Source: Glandiceps talaboti
Lineage: Eukaryota; Hemichordata; Enteropneusta; Spengelidae
Direction: 5' to 3'
Assembly (NCBI RefSeq): GCF_964340395.1
Contig: NC_135564.1
Coordinates: forward strand, 1,072,501-1,122,500
DNA: 50,000 nt
Shown: positions 13,985 through 26,200 of the stretch, piece by piece
Layout: every line of letters begins with the position of its first letter
Numbering within the stretch: position 1 is the first letter of the stretch
The notes under the pieces: generated by a model
The model's input: the letters and a program-made list of their open reading frames with translations, nothing else
What the model was told of the DNA's origin: nothing
Database searches by the model: none
Translations under genes and position numbers: made by a program

Positions 13985-14166
13985 AGTACAAGGTGACTGT
14001 AACCATGGCTCTCCATCAATCTGCATAGGAAACTTTTTCCGAGATCGTATTGTCACTGATGCACATTGTGCGAGTCTTCTGGCTGAGGACTTCAGGCCGG
14101 CACGGATCTGCCCAACATGGAAAGCCCCTTCTAGACCAATAACTTCAATTAACCTATCACCAATAT
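13985..14166 (-). CDS. DGKB: Diacylglycerol kinase exon: accessory domain, C-terminal part
   Basis: The exon is 182 bp. Two bases complete the Asp codon after TATTGACAG, and 60 codons end at TGTACT before GTAAGT. It encodes [40 protein letters not shown] and [26 protein letters not shown], GLKSxxRRLAQC and [14 protein letters not shown] are strong DGK accessory-domain signatures. It lies 16 kb downstream (in transcript order) of the previous exon, across the large satellite, and the phases agree exactly. Confidence 0.97.
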
Positions 14167-14277
14167 CTGTCAATACAAAAATTTACACCACCTGATTACA
14201 ATGTCTGTATGTGTATATTTTATCAACCCATGCAATGGCTACTACACGATATACAGCCACTTTCTGTGCTCTTCAAG

Positions 14278-14655
14278 CCCATGTCAGATGACATGCTCTT
14301 AAAGGCCCATGTCAGATGACATGCTCTTAAAGGCCCATGTTGAATGATATGCTCTAAAGGCCCATGTCAGATGACATGCTCTTAAAGACCTATGTCAGAT
14401 AACATGCTCTTAAAGGCCCATGTTGAATGGTATGCTCTTATAGGCCCATGTCAGATGACATGCTCTTAAAGACCTATGTCAGATGACATGCTCTTAAAGG
14501 CCCATGTTGAATGATATGCTCTTATAGGCCCATGTCAGATGACATGCTCTTAAAGGCCCATGTTGAATGATATGCTCTTATAGGCCCATGTCAGATGACA
14601 TGCTCTTAAAGGTCCATGTTGAATGATATGTGCAATAATAGGCCCATGTTGGATA
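14278..14655. repeat. 28-bp minisatellite with a palindromic core, about 13 copies
   Basis: The unit is ATGTCAGATGACATGCTCTT then AAAGGCCC. With the preceding C, CATGTCA-GA-TGACATG is a perfect inverted repeat. A second unit type (ATGTTGAATGATATGCTCTT) with a damaged palindrome alternates with it. The array lies about 110 bp upstream of the acceptor of exon 13985-14166. Confidence 0.95.
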
Positions 14656-14810
14656 AAATGATGTAGAATGATCAGAGTATACATTCCATCCTTTTTTTGA
14701 AAACATGGCTTGTGAATGGTATAATGGTGATTGTTTTATCTTGTGAATGGTATATTATGGTTATTGTTTTATCTTGTGAATGGTATAATGGTTATTGTTT
14801 ATCTTGTTTC
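14656..14810. repeat. 3' fragment of the composite repeat plus a short tandem repeat
   Basis: GATGTAGAATGATCAGAGTATACATTCC matches the 3' part of the composite family. It runs into three copies of about 32-36 bp of CTTGTGAATGGTATAATGGT then GATTGTTTTAT. Confidence 0.65.
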
Positions 14811-15681
14811 ATTAAGGCACAAATGACATGAATTCCTTAGAACAAAATAACATGGCTATTCTGAAACAAACATTCCTCTCTCAACCACATTTCTTTTTAG
14901 TTCTATAGAAACATATATTATTATTAAAGTAAAGAGTGTTTTTTGTGTCTATGAGGTTGTTGACACAATGAAATGATCACATGTATTGTTACTTATCACT
15001 GCTAACTTAGATATGTCTATTTCTAGTTGTATAGAGACAGGGCAAACGCAACCAAGCAATGTCCAGATCTGTGTTTTTTTCCTTTATTCACTTCACATAG
15101 TGCACTTTTTCTACACGATGCTCTTCATGCGTTATATTGATTTGCCTAATTTGACTTTGTCTTGCTGCTGGATTTTTTCCTTCATACTATTTATAGATTC
15201 CTTTCAACTCTACTATCCATAATGGCAATCACAGGCGGTATTTTCTTTGTACTTTGTTCAGTTTTTGTTCTGACTCTTAACATACTTATATAAAAAGGAT
15301 ATATGTGTATCAGTGAACCCTAGAAATGTCTGATCTATATGAAAATTGTTGTCACAAAATGATGTTATGAAAAGAACACACTGCAGCCAGTATGCAAATA
15401 TGTTGTAATATAAATTATTGGTGTGGAATTTGTTTTCATTACTTTCAATACAGGTTATTGACTGATACATAATTTCATAACATGTTGCTACATGAATCAG
15501 GATTGTTAAATTATTGGTTGCAATTGTCACAAATGAGTGACATCTCTACTAATTTTACTTATTGTACTTTCAATTAGGACATCTCTTGTTTGTGTGTAGG
15601 CATACCAGCTGTCTGTTATTGATACTAAAAAAATATACTTATGTAATTCTATGCTGTCATGTTATTACATGTATATACTAT
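14811..15681. other. Intron sequence, nothing recognised
   Basis: AT-rich part of the 16 kb intron. Open frames at 14986-15222 and 15258-15530 have no recognisable protein character. Confidence 0.45.
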
Positions 15682-16058
15682 TAGACCTACTAAAAAAAAT
15701 TGTGTGGTTCTGATTATGCTCAATTTTAGAATAGGTGGGGTAGGTAGATTTTTTATTTTATTTTATTATATATTTTATTTCTGTGTGAGTGTCTAGTTCA
15801 GGTGTTCCACTGTTTTCCAAATGGTCTCTGTGTTGTTGGTTTCTTCCTATTAGATGTACAGCCATTGGAAGAACAGTTTTATTTTGTCTTTTTAAGTTGA
15901 TGTCAGTTTCCGTATCCACTGTTTCTCATGAGACTTCACAATTTTTGTGATTTTATTATTTTTTTCTTGAATACGTTAAAAAAATTTTAGGGTTGGCATT
16001 GAAATGCTCGGTGGGGGTCTGGTAACCGGAACTAAACAATTATTTTTTTTAGGCCTTA
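15682..16058 (+). mobile_element. Short terminal-inverted-repeat element, copy 1
   Basis: An inverted copy lies at 34326-34664. Both share TAGAATAGGTGGGGT, CCATTGGAAGAACAGTTTTA, GTTTCCGTATCCACT, TTTTTCTTGAATACGT and AGGGTTGGCATTGAAA. The ends are loosely inverted: TAAAAAAAATTGTGTGGTTC against the complement of GGAACTAAACAATTATTTTT. No clear target-site duplication was found. Confidence 0.7.
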
Positions 16059-16212
16059 TCATGTATATACATATTATTAATGAAGTTGGAGTTTAACCTT
16101 ATTATCTAATCAAGCTAATAACAATATCTAAAGTTAATTAACAACATTACAATTACAGGTATGATAGTCCAAAAATAACTAAGTTTACTAAGTTCTGTTT
16201 TTTCAATACTCC

Positions 16213-16331
16213 AGCTGTAACCATTACTTCCCAAGCTGACATCTCATCCTAGGTACTGCCCTTAGCTTGCTTAGCAGCTGCAACCATTACTTCACAAACT
16301 GACATGCCATCCTAGGTACTGCCCCCTTAGC
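16213..16331. repeat. 63-bp tandem duplication
   Basis: AGCTGYAACCATTACTTC through CATCCTAGGTACTGCCC occurs twice, at 16213 and 16276. Confidence 0.85.
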
Positions 16332-16504
16332 AATGTTAACTTGTTACTGTTCAGTAAGTGTTTCCTCTATGTGATAGCACTATAACATTTATCTACTATC
16401 ACAATAAAATTGTGTTTTGCACAACATCTTATAATATATTGATTGCAGCAGCGTGAAACACTGTGTTTAAATGTAGGCTCCTGTGTATCTTACTTGATAA
16501 TGTG

Positions 16505-16506
<2 letters not shown>

Positions 16507-16539
<33 letters not shown>
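16507..16539. repeat. (TA)n microsatellite
   Basis: About 16 TA units. Confidence 0.95.
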
Positions 16540-16540
<1 letters not shown>

Positions 16541-16727
16541 AATATCAAAACTAATGAGGTTTTCAATTACAGGAAAGACACAATGTATAATATAGAGACA
16601 TGTGACAACTCTTTATATTTCATGTCTTGTAATGTAAGTCAAAGAAAAGGACGTGACTCTTTCTTTCTATACTGTACTACGGAAGAAGTGTATTTATAAT
16701 TTGATAAGTCCACATAGGACACATTAA

Positions 16728-16782
16728 TAAACAAACAAACAAACAAACAAACAAACAAACAAACAAACAAACAACAACAACA
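16728..16782. repeat. (AAAC)n microsatellite
   Basis: About 11 AAAC units followed by a few AAC units. Confidence 0.95.
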
Positions 16783-16843
16783 TTAATTAATTGATAATGA
16801 AATGACTACATGAGAAATAAAGATAGAATCTGAATGAGATTTG

Positions 16844-17458
16844 ACTTGGACTCAGTCCTACAAGTACTGCATCAATCTATTACTTGGACTCAGTCCTACA
16901 AGTACTGCATCAATCTATGACTTGGACTCAGTCCTACAAGTATTGCATCAATCTATTACTTGGACTCAGTCCTACAAGTACTGCATCAATCTATTACTTG
17001 GACTCAGTCCTACAAGTACTGCATCAATCTATTACTTGGACTCAGTCCTACAAGTACTGCATCAATCTATTACTTGGACTCAGTCCTACAAGTACTGCAT
17101 CAATCTATGACTTGGACTTAGTCCTACAAGTACTGCATCAATCTATTACTTGGACTCAGTCCTACAAGTACTGCATCAATCTATGACTTGGACTCAGTCC
17201 TACAAGTACTGCATCTATCTATTACTTGGACTCAGTCCTACAAGTACTGCATCAATCTATTACTTGGACTCAGTCTTACAAGTACTGCATCAATCTATTA
17301 CTTGGACTCAGTCCTACAAGTACTGCATCAATCTATTACTTGGACTCGGTCCTACAAGTACTGCATCAATCTATTACTTGGACTCAGTCCTACAAGTACT
17401 GCATCAATCTATTACTTGGACTCAGTCCTACAAGTACTGCATCAATCTATTACTTGGC
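16844..17458. repeat. 38-bp minisatellite, 16 copies
   Basis: ACTTGGACTCAGTCCTACAA then GTACTGCATCAATCTATT repeats every 38 bp from 16844 to 17452. Copies are nearly identical. Because 38 is not a multiple of 3 and the unit lacks stops, all three plus frames stay open and give a periodic 38-residue pseudo-protein. There is no sign that it is translated. Confidence 0.97.
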
Positions 17459-18256
17459 TTAGGTAACTAAGTCTTGAAAATTACTATGAAAGTCAAGTAT
17501 ACCTCCCATCTCCCATTTGCTAGAACTACCAGAGACCATACCAGCCATCAGTTATACACATTCTTCATTTCACAATTCTCCTTAGAAGGAGTGCTTATAA
17601 TCACAAGTTTGCCTAATGAAAATTAAATGAAAACCTTTTCCGGAAACACGTCAACCCTTCTTGTTAGCTGAATCACCTTTTAAACTCGTCATTTCAAGTA
17701 CTATGTACAATTGCTTGTAGTCTGGATGCCAACATGGTTGCTAACTAAACCACGCCTGGTCAAAGTCCCCCAATCATCATAAAAAGTTGTTCATCCAATC
17801 AGTGAACCCCAACTGTTATAGTGACATAAACAGTGTATAAGTAGCATCCTGAGCTGTCAAATATACTATATTTGGACATTGCATAACTGCCCCCATAAAC
17901 ACTTACTTTATGAGAGACTGTGTTATTGGTTTGAATTTTGTTTAACAAAGACATGATGTTAATGAGTGTGGGTGGCTGTGGATGAATTTTAAATTGTATC
18001 TTATGCTTCTCAGGACTTCTAGAGTAACGACTTTGACTATACTGTGAGTGGAGGTGTAAATGGTAACAATACTGTATAGAAACTAGACTAAATTGCTTGA
18101 TGGCCATATACAGCGTTTGACAGGTTACTGTCCACTCATTGTGTTTGATACAACGGTAAGAAACTGCACATGCTACACTTTAAGACAGCAAGATTGAATG
18201 AATACAGTTTCTTGCAACATTTTGTGTAAGTGAAATGAACTAGCATGCTACCATGC
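17459..18256. other. Intron sequence, nothing recognised
   Basis: No exon or repeat array. The minus-strand open frame 17799-18107 has no recognisable features. Confidence 0.45.
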
Positions 18257-18385
18257 AGACATCTCAATTCTGGTGCCTGGTGTCTATGTTGTGTTCCATC
18301 TAGACATCACAATTCTGGTGCCTGTGTGTCTATGTTGTGTAGACATCACAATAGTGGTGCCTGTGTGTCTATGTTGAGTTCCATC
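18257..18385. repeat. Short tandem repeat, three copies of about 38-48 bp
   Basis: AGACATCACAATTCTGGTGC then CTGTGTGTCTATGTTG occurs three times; the first and second carry GTTCCATCT, which the third junction lacks. Confidence 0.85.
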
Positions 18386-18659
18386 CAGTACATTTAAATG
18401 GTTTATTTCAGTTAGACAAAATATAAACAAGAAATTATGATCTTGCTATCATATGCAGTGTCTTATTGGTTTCAACATCAGAGAGAACTAGTGAATGCTA
18501 ACCAACAATGTGCTGTATAAACAGTGCAGAAACAGGTACACATCTAATTAGTTGAAAGCAGACTTGGGTAGAATCACTAATCAATCAAAAATGTCTCAAC
18601 AAGTAAAACAACATACATAAATAAGTACAATAATATGAATAAAAACTATTTATTTGTTT

Positions 18660-18705
18660 TTATTGATTGATTGATTGATTGATTAATAGATTGATTGATT
18701 GATTT
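18660..18705. repeat. (TTGA)n microsatellite
   Basis: About 11 units with one AATA interruption. Confidence 0.9.
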
Positions 18706-19020
18706 ATCGCATCTCTTTTGTTTCTGGGTCTAACTAAGTATGTTAGTGGGGCAGTACTGGCAATAAAATTACATACATTCATTTCTGACTAGTAAATCAG
18801 GTACAGAAACAAAACCAAAAAACAAAGGTATGAACTGGGATAGAACATAAAAAACAAACAAAAAACAATAGGTAAAAATGTTAGTATCGGTAGTCTTAAA
18901 ATGTGTAAACTATTCTATATTAGTTTGATCAAACTCCTTCCTGTGTTTAATTATTTTAATAAGGTATTGTTTGATAAGTTTATCTATTTATTTGCTAAGT
19001 AATTCATTGTAGTGTTTTGT

Positions 19021-19021
<1 letters not shown>

Positions 19022-19083
<62 letters not shown>

Positions 19084-19095
19084 AATCATCATCAT
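19022..19095. repeat. (ATC)n microsatellite
   Basis: About 24 trinucleotide units with one ATA near the end. Confidence 0.95.
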
Positions 19096-20330
19096 TGTTC
19101 GGCTACGCAGTAATATCACCTATATCTACTAGTAATCACAGACCCTCCACCAACATAAACATAGCAGTTCTGTCCCTTGTTTAAAATCATGGTATAGGTT
19201 TATTGACTAAGAGTTCTTCTTAACACTATAATCAATATTGTCCAAGTTCTGCCTTTATACAGCTGCTGATAGCTTAGTCTACAATTTAGTACAAATATAT
19301 TGATTTATTCATCAAGAAAAATCCAACAACTACAACTAAAAAATATGTTGAGAAATATTCTTCGCAATACACTTACATATAAATGAGTGTAGGTGAACTG
19401 GATTACTACATGTACATGTGTATTTGAAAGTCATCAACTGAATTAAACTATAAATAGTATCCAAACACAATATAATGTATGAATATAATTAATCATATTT
19501 GTTTTAAATAGATTTGCTTTCTTTCAGGTATATTTAGGAACTGCACCATATGTAAACTAGAGGAAATAGTATGAATTACTACACTATGAGTTGCCATACT
19601 GTCCTAGTTCCTGAACTCTTAGCTTTTAGACGTAAGGTTTTACCAACATATGTTAATCCTACTAAATATATATTATACAAAAGCCATATTCATTATGTAC
19701 TTCAGATGGTGTGTCAATTTTTGTGCCGAACAATTCAAATAAACGAACAAGAGAAATTCCTAAATAACTTACTAGATGCTAACATATGTGTATATGAAAT
19801 ATGATTAACACTGAGACCATTGCATATACTATTCAGTTTTAACAAGTTTACAGTGTAATTGTTAATTGAGTATTGGGTAATTTTGCACACAATTATTTTA
19901 ATAATTAGTTTGTGCAGCTGTCATGAAATACAATAAATTAAATTGTAATGTTTGTACATTCTCACAAGTCAAAGGATATACTTTTGTATATTTTTTTCTC
20001 TTGTATTGAAACACTAATTTATGATGAAACATAAATTATCTAGAGTTAATTATTCCAAATTGGAATTTTTTTATTCAATTATTAGTATTCTGGTTCTCAT
20101 GGGGTCTCCAGTTCAGTCTAAACTGATCACCAATTTTACAGGTCTAAAAATAATATACATTTGACTATTATTTCAGTCATAAAGAAACAGTTCATAGTTA
20201 TGATGTATGTATGATGTATGTTTTATTAATCATAATTATCATCTTTTGTGTCTTTTAAAGCTTTGGTTTTCAGTGAGAATTCCATTTCTAATTCAGTTAG
20301 GATTAATTATTACATCTTTGTGATTTTGAG
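19096..20330. other. Intron sequence, nothing recognised
   Basis: AT-rich. A short GATGTATGTAT duplication near 20200-20220. No exon recognised. Confidence 0.45.
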
Positions 20331-20518
20331 TATGGCATCAATTTATGAATAAAAAATAGCGCCAATGGTGTTGTACCAAAACTTTAAAATTTCTCATAAT
20401 TTCAAAAAAATGTTTATCCACATGTAAATCCAATGTTGTTGTTATCCATCCATGCAATATGCACCATCATTTTAATGTTGTTATGTGCAGTCTCTTAGTT
20501 GATGGGTGACTCTATGTC

Positions 20519-20557
<39 letters not shown>

Positions 20558-20656
20558 GAGACAGACAGACAGACAGACAGAGAGACAGAGAGACAGAGAG
20601 AGACAGACAGACAGAGAGACAGAGAGACAGACAGAGAGACAGAGAGACAGAGAGAC

Positions 20657-20693
<37 letters not shown>

Positions 20694-20760
20694 GTTTACC
20701 ATGTCTACAGCATTACTGAACCTCTGTTCAGTTGTGCTAAAAAAAAATGAAAGGTGCAAT
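20331..20760 (+). mobile_element. Composite interspersed repeat member with (CAGA)n core
   Basis: AAAAATAGCGCCAATGGTGT and AATGTTTATCCACATG match 30828-30900. After the CAGA array, ACCATGTCTACAGCATTACT then GAACC matches the sequence after the CA/CAGA tract at 31815-31845. It is the same family, with most of the interior missing. Confidence 0.6.
20518..20693. repeat. (CAGA)n/(GACAGAGA)n microsatellite
   Basis: About 176 bp of CAGA units with interspersed GAGA. Open frames on both strands are artefacts. Confidence 0.97.
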
Positions 20761-21589
20761 GTAACATTTATGATATAAGGACATTAGCAATAATACCCAT
20801 TAGTGTAATTTAAGTTCTTATCATCATAAACATGTTACTTCTGTATGTGTTTATGACTCTGTTAGGAATAATTTACAATTTTGAAAAATGTCGGGACAAT
20901 GATTTCCATTCAAACATCAAATTGTCAAAATTTTAGTCAAGACTTACACATCATATTGCTTGTTTACAACAACATTTCTGTCATATCTCATGTATATTTA
21001 GTTTTCGCTTTTAGAAAAGTTCTGGGTTTAAAATCAGTTAGAACCAATTGACAATTTTTGTTGTCTGAAAATAATCACATTATGTATAAAATCAATGATT
21101 TAAAAAAAATGAAGAGGAAAGACAGTGTTCATTCAACAATCTCTCCATTTTGTACTGGTTTGTCAAAAAAATTCATTAAAGGTGCAGTCTACATCTGAAC
21201 AATTTTTCTTTTATTTTTTATATTAAGAATTATTTAAAATTTATTGCTCCACAAACTTTTTACTATTAAAGCACTAGTACAGGATTTAAAGTGAAATCTT
21301 TGATGACATAATTATTGGGTATGCCCAGAAATTATGAACATCAGGAACATTTACAAATGAAATTTATAGCAAGCCTGGTTAAACATCTTTGAACAAAAAA
21401 CTGTATGTTTTATAGCCTGGTCATTCTACGTTACGACAATGGGTACCTGCTTATGTCATTTGTTCTACAGTAATCAAAATATGAGTAAAAAAACATTCAA
21501 AATTGCCATTATTCTTTCAAGATTTTTCAAGAAATTATGCTAGCAGGGTATTTCCAAGTATACTACTATATTTTTTACTACTTGTCTGT
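20761..21589. other. Intron sequence, nothing recognised
   Basis: AT-rich. GGTCATTCTACGTTACGACA near 21419 stands out in base composition but matches nothing I know. Confidence 0.45.
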
Positions 21590-21740
21590 TAACTCTAGTG
21601 ACAAGGCCCCTTTACGGTTTTAGGGTCATTTGTAATTCAAGGCCCCTTAGGTCACTTGTAATTCAAGGGCCCCTTAGGTCATGATCACATATACTTTCCT
21701 TGGGTGAACAAAGAAAAATATTAGGGAATAAATATTTTAT
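21590..21740 (-). mobile_element. Fragment of the composite repeat (5' part), reversed
   Basis: On the minus strand it reads TTCTTTGTTCACCCAAGGAA, then ATGACCTAAGGGGCCCTTGA, with TGACCTAAGGGGCC tandemly repeated, and ends GGGGCCTTGTCACTAGAG. This matches the left hairpin arm at 13583-13637. Confidence 0.65.
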
Positions 21741-22212
21741 AATATCATGAAACAACACTAAGAGGGTGACTTTATATTCATTTCAACATGAATATAATAT
21801 TAGAATGTTAGAAATGGAATATCAGTGAATGTTTTAAATTGAGAAAGAAGTACGTAGTGTCTTAAGTTGAACTGTAGTATTATAATAACTTCAGTGGTGT
21901 TCAATCCAGTTGGCATGACCTGCATCTGGGGTGAAAAAGCAGACTTTATCAAATGGATACATAACATATTGTATGTTAATTATCCAATTGTGTAAATGTC
22001 TGTTTTTTTTTTATTTTTAGAAACATTCAACAACCAAGAAGGCTTTAGTTTGCGACAGGATTTATAAACATGGTATTACAATTAGTAAGACTCAAATACT
22101 CAAACTAGGTAATTTATTGCACTAATGCACAAACTAATAAAACACAGGCTAAGGAGGCAATAAGGATAAAGTTGAATAGTTGAGTTTTAAGAAAATTACC
22201 ACAAAACATTGC

Positions 22213-22297
22213 TAAACACAAATACAAATACACATACACACATACACACACATATACACAAATACATACATACATATACATACAATAATACACATAC

Positions 22298-22357
<60 letters not shown>

Positions 22358-22372
22358 ACATGCACATAGTCA
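22213..22372. repeat. (CA)n microsatellite with ATAC/AAATAC flanks
   Basis: Imperfect ACAAATACACATAC sequence leads into a pure (CA)n at about 22302-22356. Confidence 0.95.
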
Positions 22373-23298
22373 CACATATTGTCCCACTCTGACACATAAC
22401 CCAGAGACACATTACTGCCCACTCCCCGACACACATGCACAGAGACAGACATTTACTATAGAGGGAGAATTTTCAAACAAATTCATAGTATTATAATCCA
22501 TTGAAGCGACTAAATATCTTAAATTCAATATTCACATAAAAAAACTAATCACAAATGTTAGTGTTAATCTTCAAATAATACTGCTGAGACCATAATCCAG
22601 AATCCATAATCTATAATCCCAAGGCATGCCACCACTAGAATGAAGTACAGACTCAATGTGTAGATTATTAGAGGTTTACTGTGTCATGACTGCTTATAAA
22701 ATGTTCTACATTAAACAATAGGGTGGTAAAGTAATGTAGGACACAAGTTATGAGGCTATCAAATCATGGTGTGACTACCTGTGTTTGTTTATAGTAACAA
22801 ATCTACCTCTATGATGAGAACTTTGCAATGACCATTCCTTAGATGCTCTTGGCGTTTATCTGTATCACTCACTACATACTTGCTGTGAATGCATATAATT
22901 TTGGTGTAATGGCAACTGTTTGCATTTTGGATGAAATTTATTAGTTGGGTATTAAACAATTTTGGACTATAGTGTACTTGAAATATAGTGACATCGCTTT
23001 GGTGAGTAAATGTACATTTATTACAGTACCTATCCTGTGGATATTCTGAATTTCTTAGTGAAAGTGACTCCATTTCCAGGCTGATTTATTTTGGTACAAA
23101 CAATGCCTCACTACTACCTGTAGAGCAAAATCTACATATGTTCACAGTATGTTGGTACAAATTAAATATATGATAAAAAGTTTATTACTTGAGGTACTAT
23201 TCAGTGTGCCATCAATGTATCAAACGTATGGGAACATTTTATGATGTATTAGTATTTGGTTTGCTATCTTGTACCACATGGTGACTCACAAGTAAATG
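22373..23298. other. Intron sequence, nothing recognised
   Basis: Short CCATAATC-type phrases repeat near 22589-22616. The minus-strand frame 22789-23073 shows no family features. Confidence 0.45.
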
Positions 23299-26200
23299 TT
23301 GGCTATCTGACTTGACAATGTCATTTGCTAGACCAGAGACTTGGCTATCTGACTTGACAATGTCATTTGCTAGACCAGAGACTTGGCTATCTGACTTGAC
23401 AATGTCATTTGCTAGACCAGAAACTTGGCTATCTGACTAAGACAATGTCATTTGCTAGACCAGAGACTTGGCTATCTGACTTGACAATGTCGTTTGCTAG
23501 ACCAGAGACTTGGCTATCTGACTAAGACAATGTCATTTGCTAGACAAGGGACTTGGCTATCTGACTAAGACAATGTCATTTGCTAGACCAGAGACTTGGC
23601 TATCTGACTAAGACAATGTCATTTGCTAGCCCAGAGACTTGGCTATCTGACTAAGACAATGTCATTTGCTAGCCCAGAGACTTGGCTATCTGGGTTGACA
23701 ATGTCATTTGCTAGACCAGAGACTTGGCTATCTGACTAAGACAATGTCATTTGCTAACCCAGAGACTTGGCTATCTGACTTGACAATGTCATGTGCTAGA
23801 CCAGAGACTTGGCTATCTGGCTAAGACAATGTCATGTGCTAGACCAGAGACTTGGCTATCTGACTAAGACAATGTCATTTGCTAACCCAGAGACTTGGCT
23901 ATCTGACTAAGACAATGTCATTTGCTAGCCCAGAGACTTGGCTATCTGACTAAGACAATGTCATTTGCTAGCCCAGAGACTTGGCTATCTGGGTTGACAA
24001 TGTCATTTGCTAGACCAGAGACTTGCCATGGCTATCTGACTAAGACAATGTCATTTGCTAACCCAGAGACTTGGCTATCTGACTTGACAATGTCATGTGC
24101 TAGACCAGAGACTTGGCTATCTGGCTAAGACAATGTCATTTGCTAAACAAGGGACTTGGCTATCTGACTTGACAATGTCATTTGTTAGCCCAGAGACTTG
24201 GCTATCTGGGTTGACGATGTCATTTGCTAGCCCAGAGACTTGACTATCTGGGTTGACAATGTCATTTGCTAACCCAAAGGCTTGGCTATCTGGGTTGACG
24301 ATGTCATTTGCTAACCCAAAGGCTTGGCTATCTGGGTTGACAATGTCATTTGCTAGCCCAAAGGCTTGGCTATCTGGGTTGACGATGTCATTTGCTAGAC
24401 CAGAGACTTGGCTATCTGACTTGACAATGTCATTTGCTAGACCAGAGACTTGGCTATCTGACTTGACAATGTCATTTGCTAGACAAGGGACTTGGCTATC
24501 TGACTAAGACAATGTCATTTGCAAGACCAGAAACTTGGCTATCTGGCTAAGACAATGTCATGTGCTAGACCAGAGACTTGGCTATCTGACTTGACAATGT
24601 CATTTGCTAGCCCAAAGGCTTGGCTATCTGGGTTGACGATGTCATTTGCTAGACCAGAAACTTGGCTATCTGACTTGACAATGTCATTTGCTAGACCAGA
24701 GACTTGGCTATCTGACTAAGACAATGTCATTTGCTAGACCAGAGACTTGGCTATCTGGCTAAGACAATGTTATTTGCTAGACCAGAGACTTGGCTATCTG
24801 ACTAAGACAATGTCATTTGCTAGACCAGAGACTTGGCTATCTGGCTAAGACAATGTTATTTGCTAGACCAGAGACTTGGCTATCTGACTTGACAATGTCG
24901 TTTGCTAGACCAGAAACTTGGCTATCTGGCTAAGACAATGTCATTTGCTAACCCAGAGACTTGGCTATCTGACTTGACAATGTCATTTGCTAACCCAGAG
25001 ACTTGGTTATCTGACTAAGACAATGTCATTTGCTAGACCAGAGACTTGGCTATCTGGCTAAGACAATGTCATTTGCTAAACAAGGGACTTGGCTATCTGA
25101 CTTGACAATGTCATTTGCTAGACCAGAGACTTGGCTATCTGACTTGACAATGTCATTTGCTAACCCAGAGACTTGGTTATCTGGCTAAGACAATGTCATT
25201 TGCTAACCCAGAGACTTGGCTATCTGACTAAGACAATGTCATTTGCTAACCCAGAGACTTGGTTATCTGGCTAAGACAATGTCATTTGCTAGACCAGAGA
25301 CTTGGCTATCTAACTTGACAATGTCATTTGCTAGACCAGAGACTTGGCTATCTGGCTAAGACAATGTCATTTGCTAGACCAGAGACTTGGCTATCTGACT
25401 AAGACAATGTCATTTGCTAGACCAGAGACTTGGTTATCTGACTAAGACAATGTCATTTGCTAGACCAGAGACTTGGCTATCTGGCTAAGACAATGTCATT
25501 TGCTAAACAAGGGACTTGGCTATCTGACTTGACAATGTCATTTGCTAGACCAGAGACTTGGCTATCTGACTAAGACAATGTCATTTGCTAGACCAGAGAC
25601 TTGGCTATCTGACTAAGACAATGTCATTTGCTAGACCAGAGACTTGGCTATCTGGCTAAGACAATGTTATTTGCTAGACCAGAGACTTGGCTATCTGACT
25701 TGACAATGTCGTTTGCTAGACCAGAGACTTGGTTATCTGACTAAGACAATGTCATTTGCTAGACCAGAGACTTGGTTATCTGACTAAGACAATGTCGTTT
25801 GCTAGACCAGAGACTTGGCTATCTGACTAAGACAATGTCATTTGCTAGACCAGAGACTTGGTTATCTGACTAAGACAATGTCATTTGCTAGACCAGAGAC
25901 TTGGCTATCTGGCTAAGACAATGTCATTTGCTAAACAAGGGACTTGGCTATCTGACTTGACAATGTCATTTGCTAGACCAGAGACTTGGCTATCTGACTT
26001 GACAATGTCATTTGCTAACCCAGAGACTTGGTTATCTGACTAAGACAATGTCATTTGCTAGACCAGAGACTTGGTTATCTGGCTAAGACAATGTCATTTG
26101 CTAGACAAGAGACTTGGTTATCTGGCTAAGACAATGTCATTTGCTAGACCAGAGACTTGGTTATCTGGCTAAGACAATGTCATTTGCTAGACCAGAGACT

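Noticed and set aside
16841-17470. Periodic open frame of about 100 residues, a possible secreted repeat protein
   Set aside because: The 38-bp unit is open in three frames, has no start context or splice signals, and lies in an intron antisense to the gene.
23922-24719. Open frames with MSFARPETWLSDLT-type repeats
   Set aside because: Produced by 42-bp satellite units (14 codons) where several occur in a row; broken by 43-bp units.
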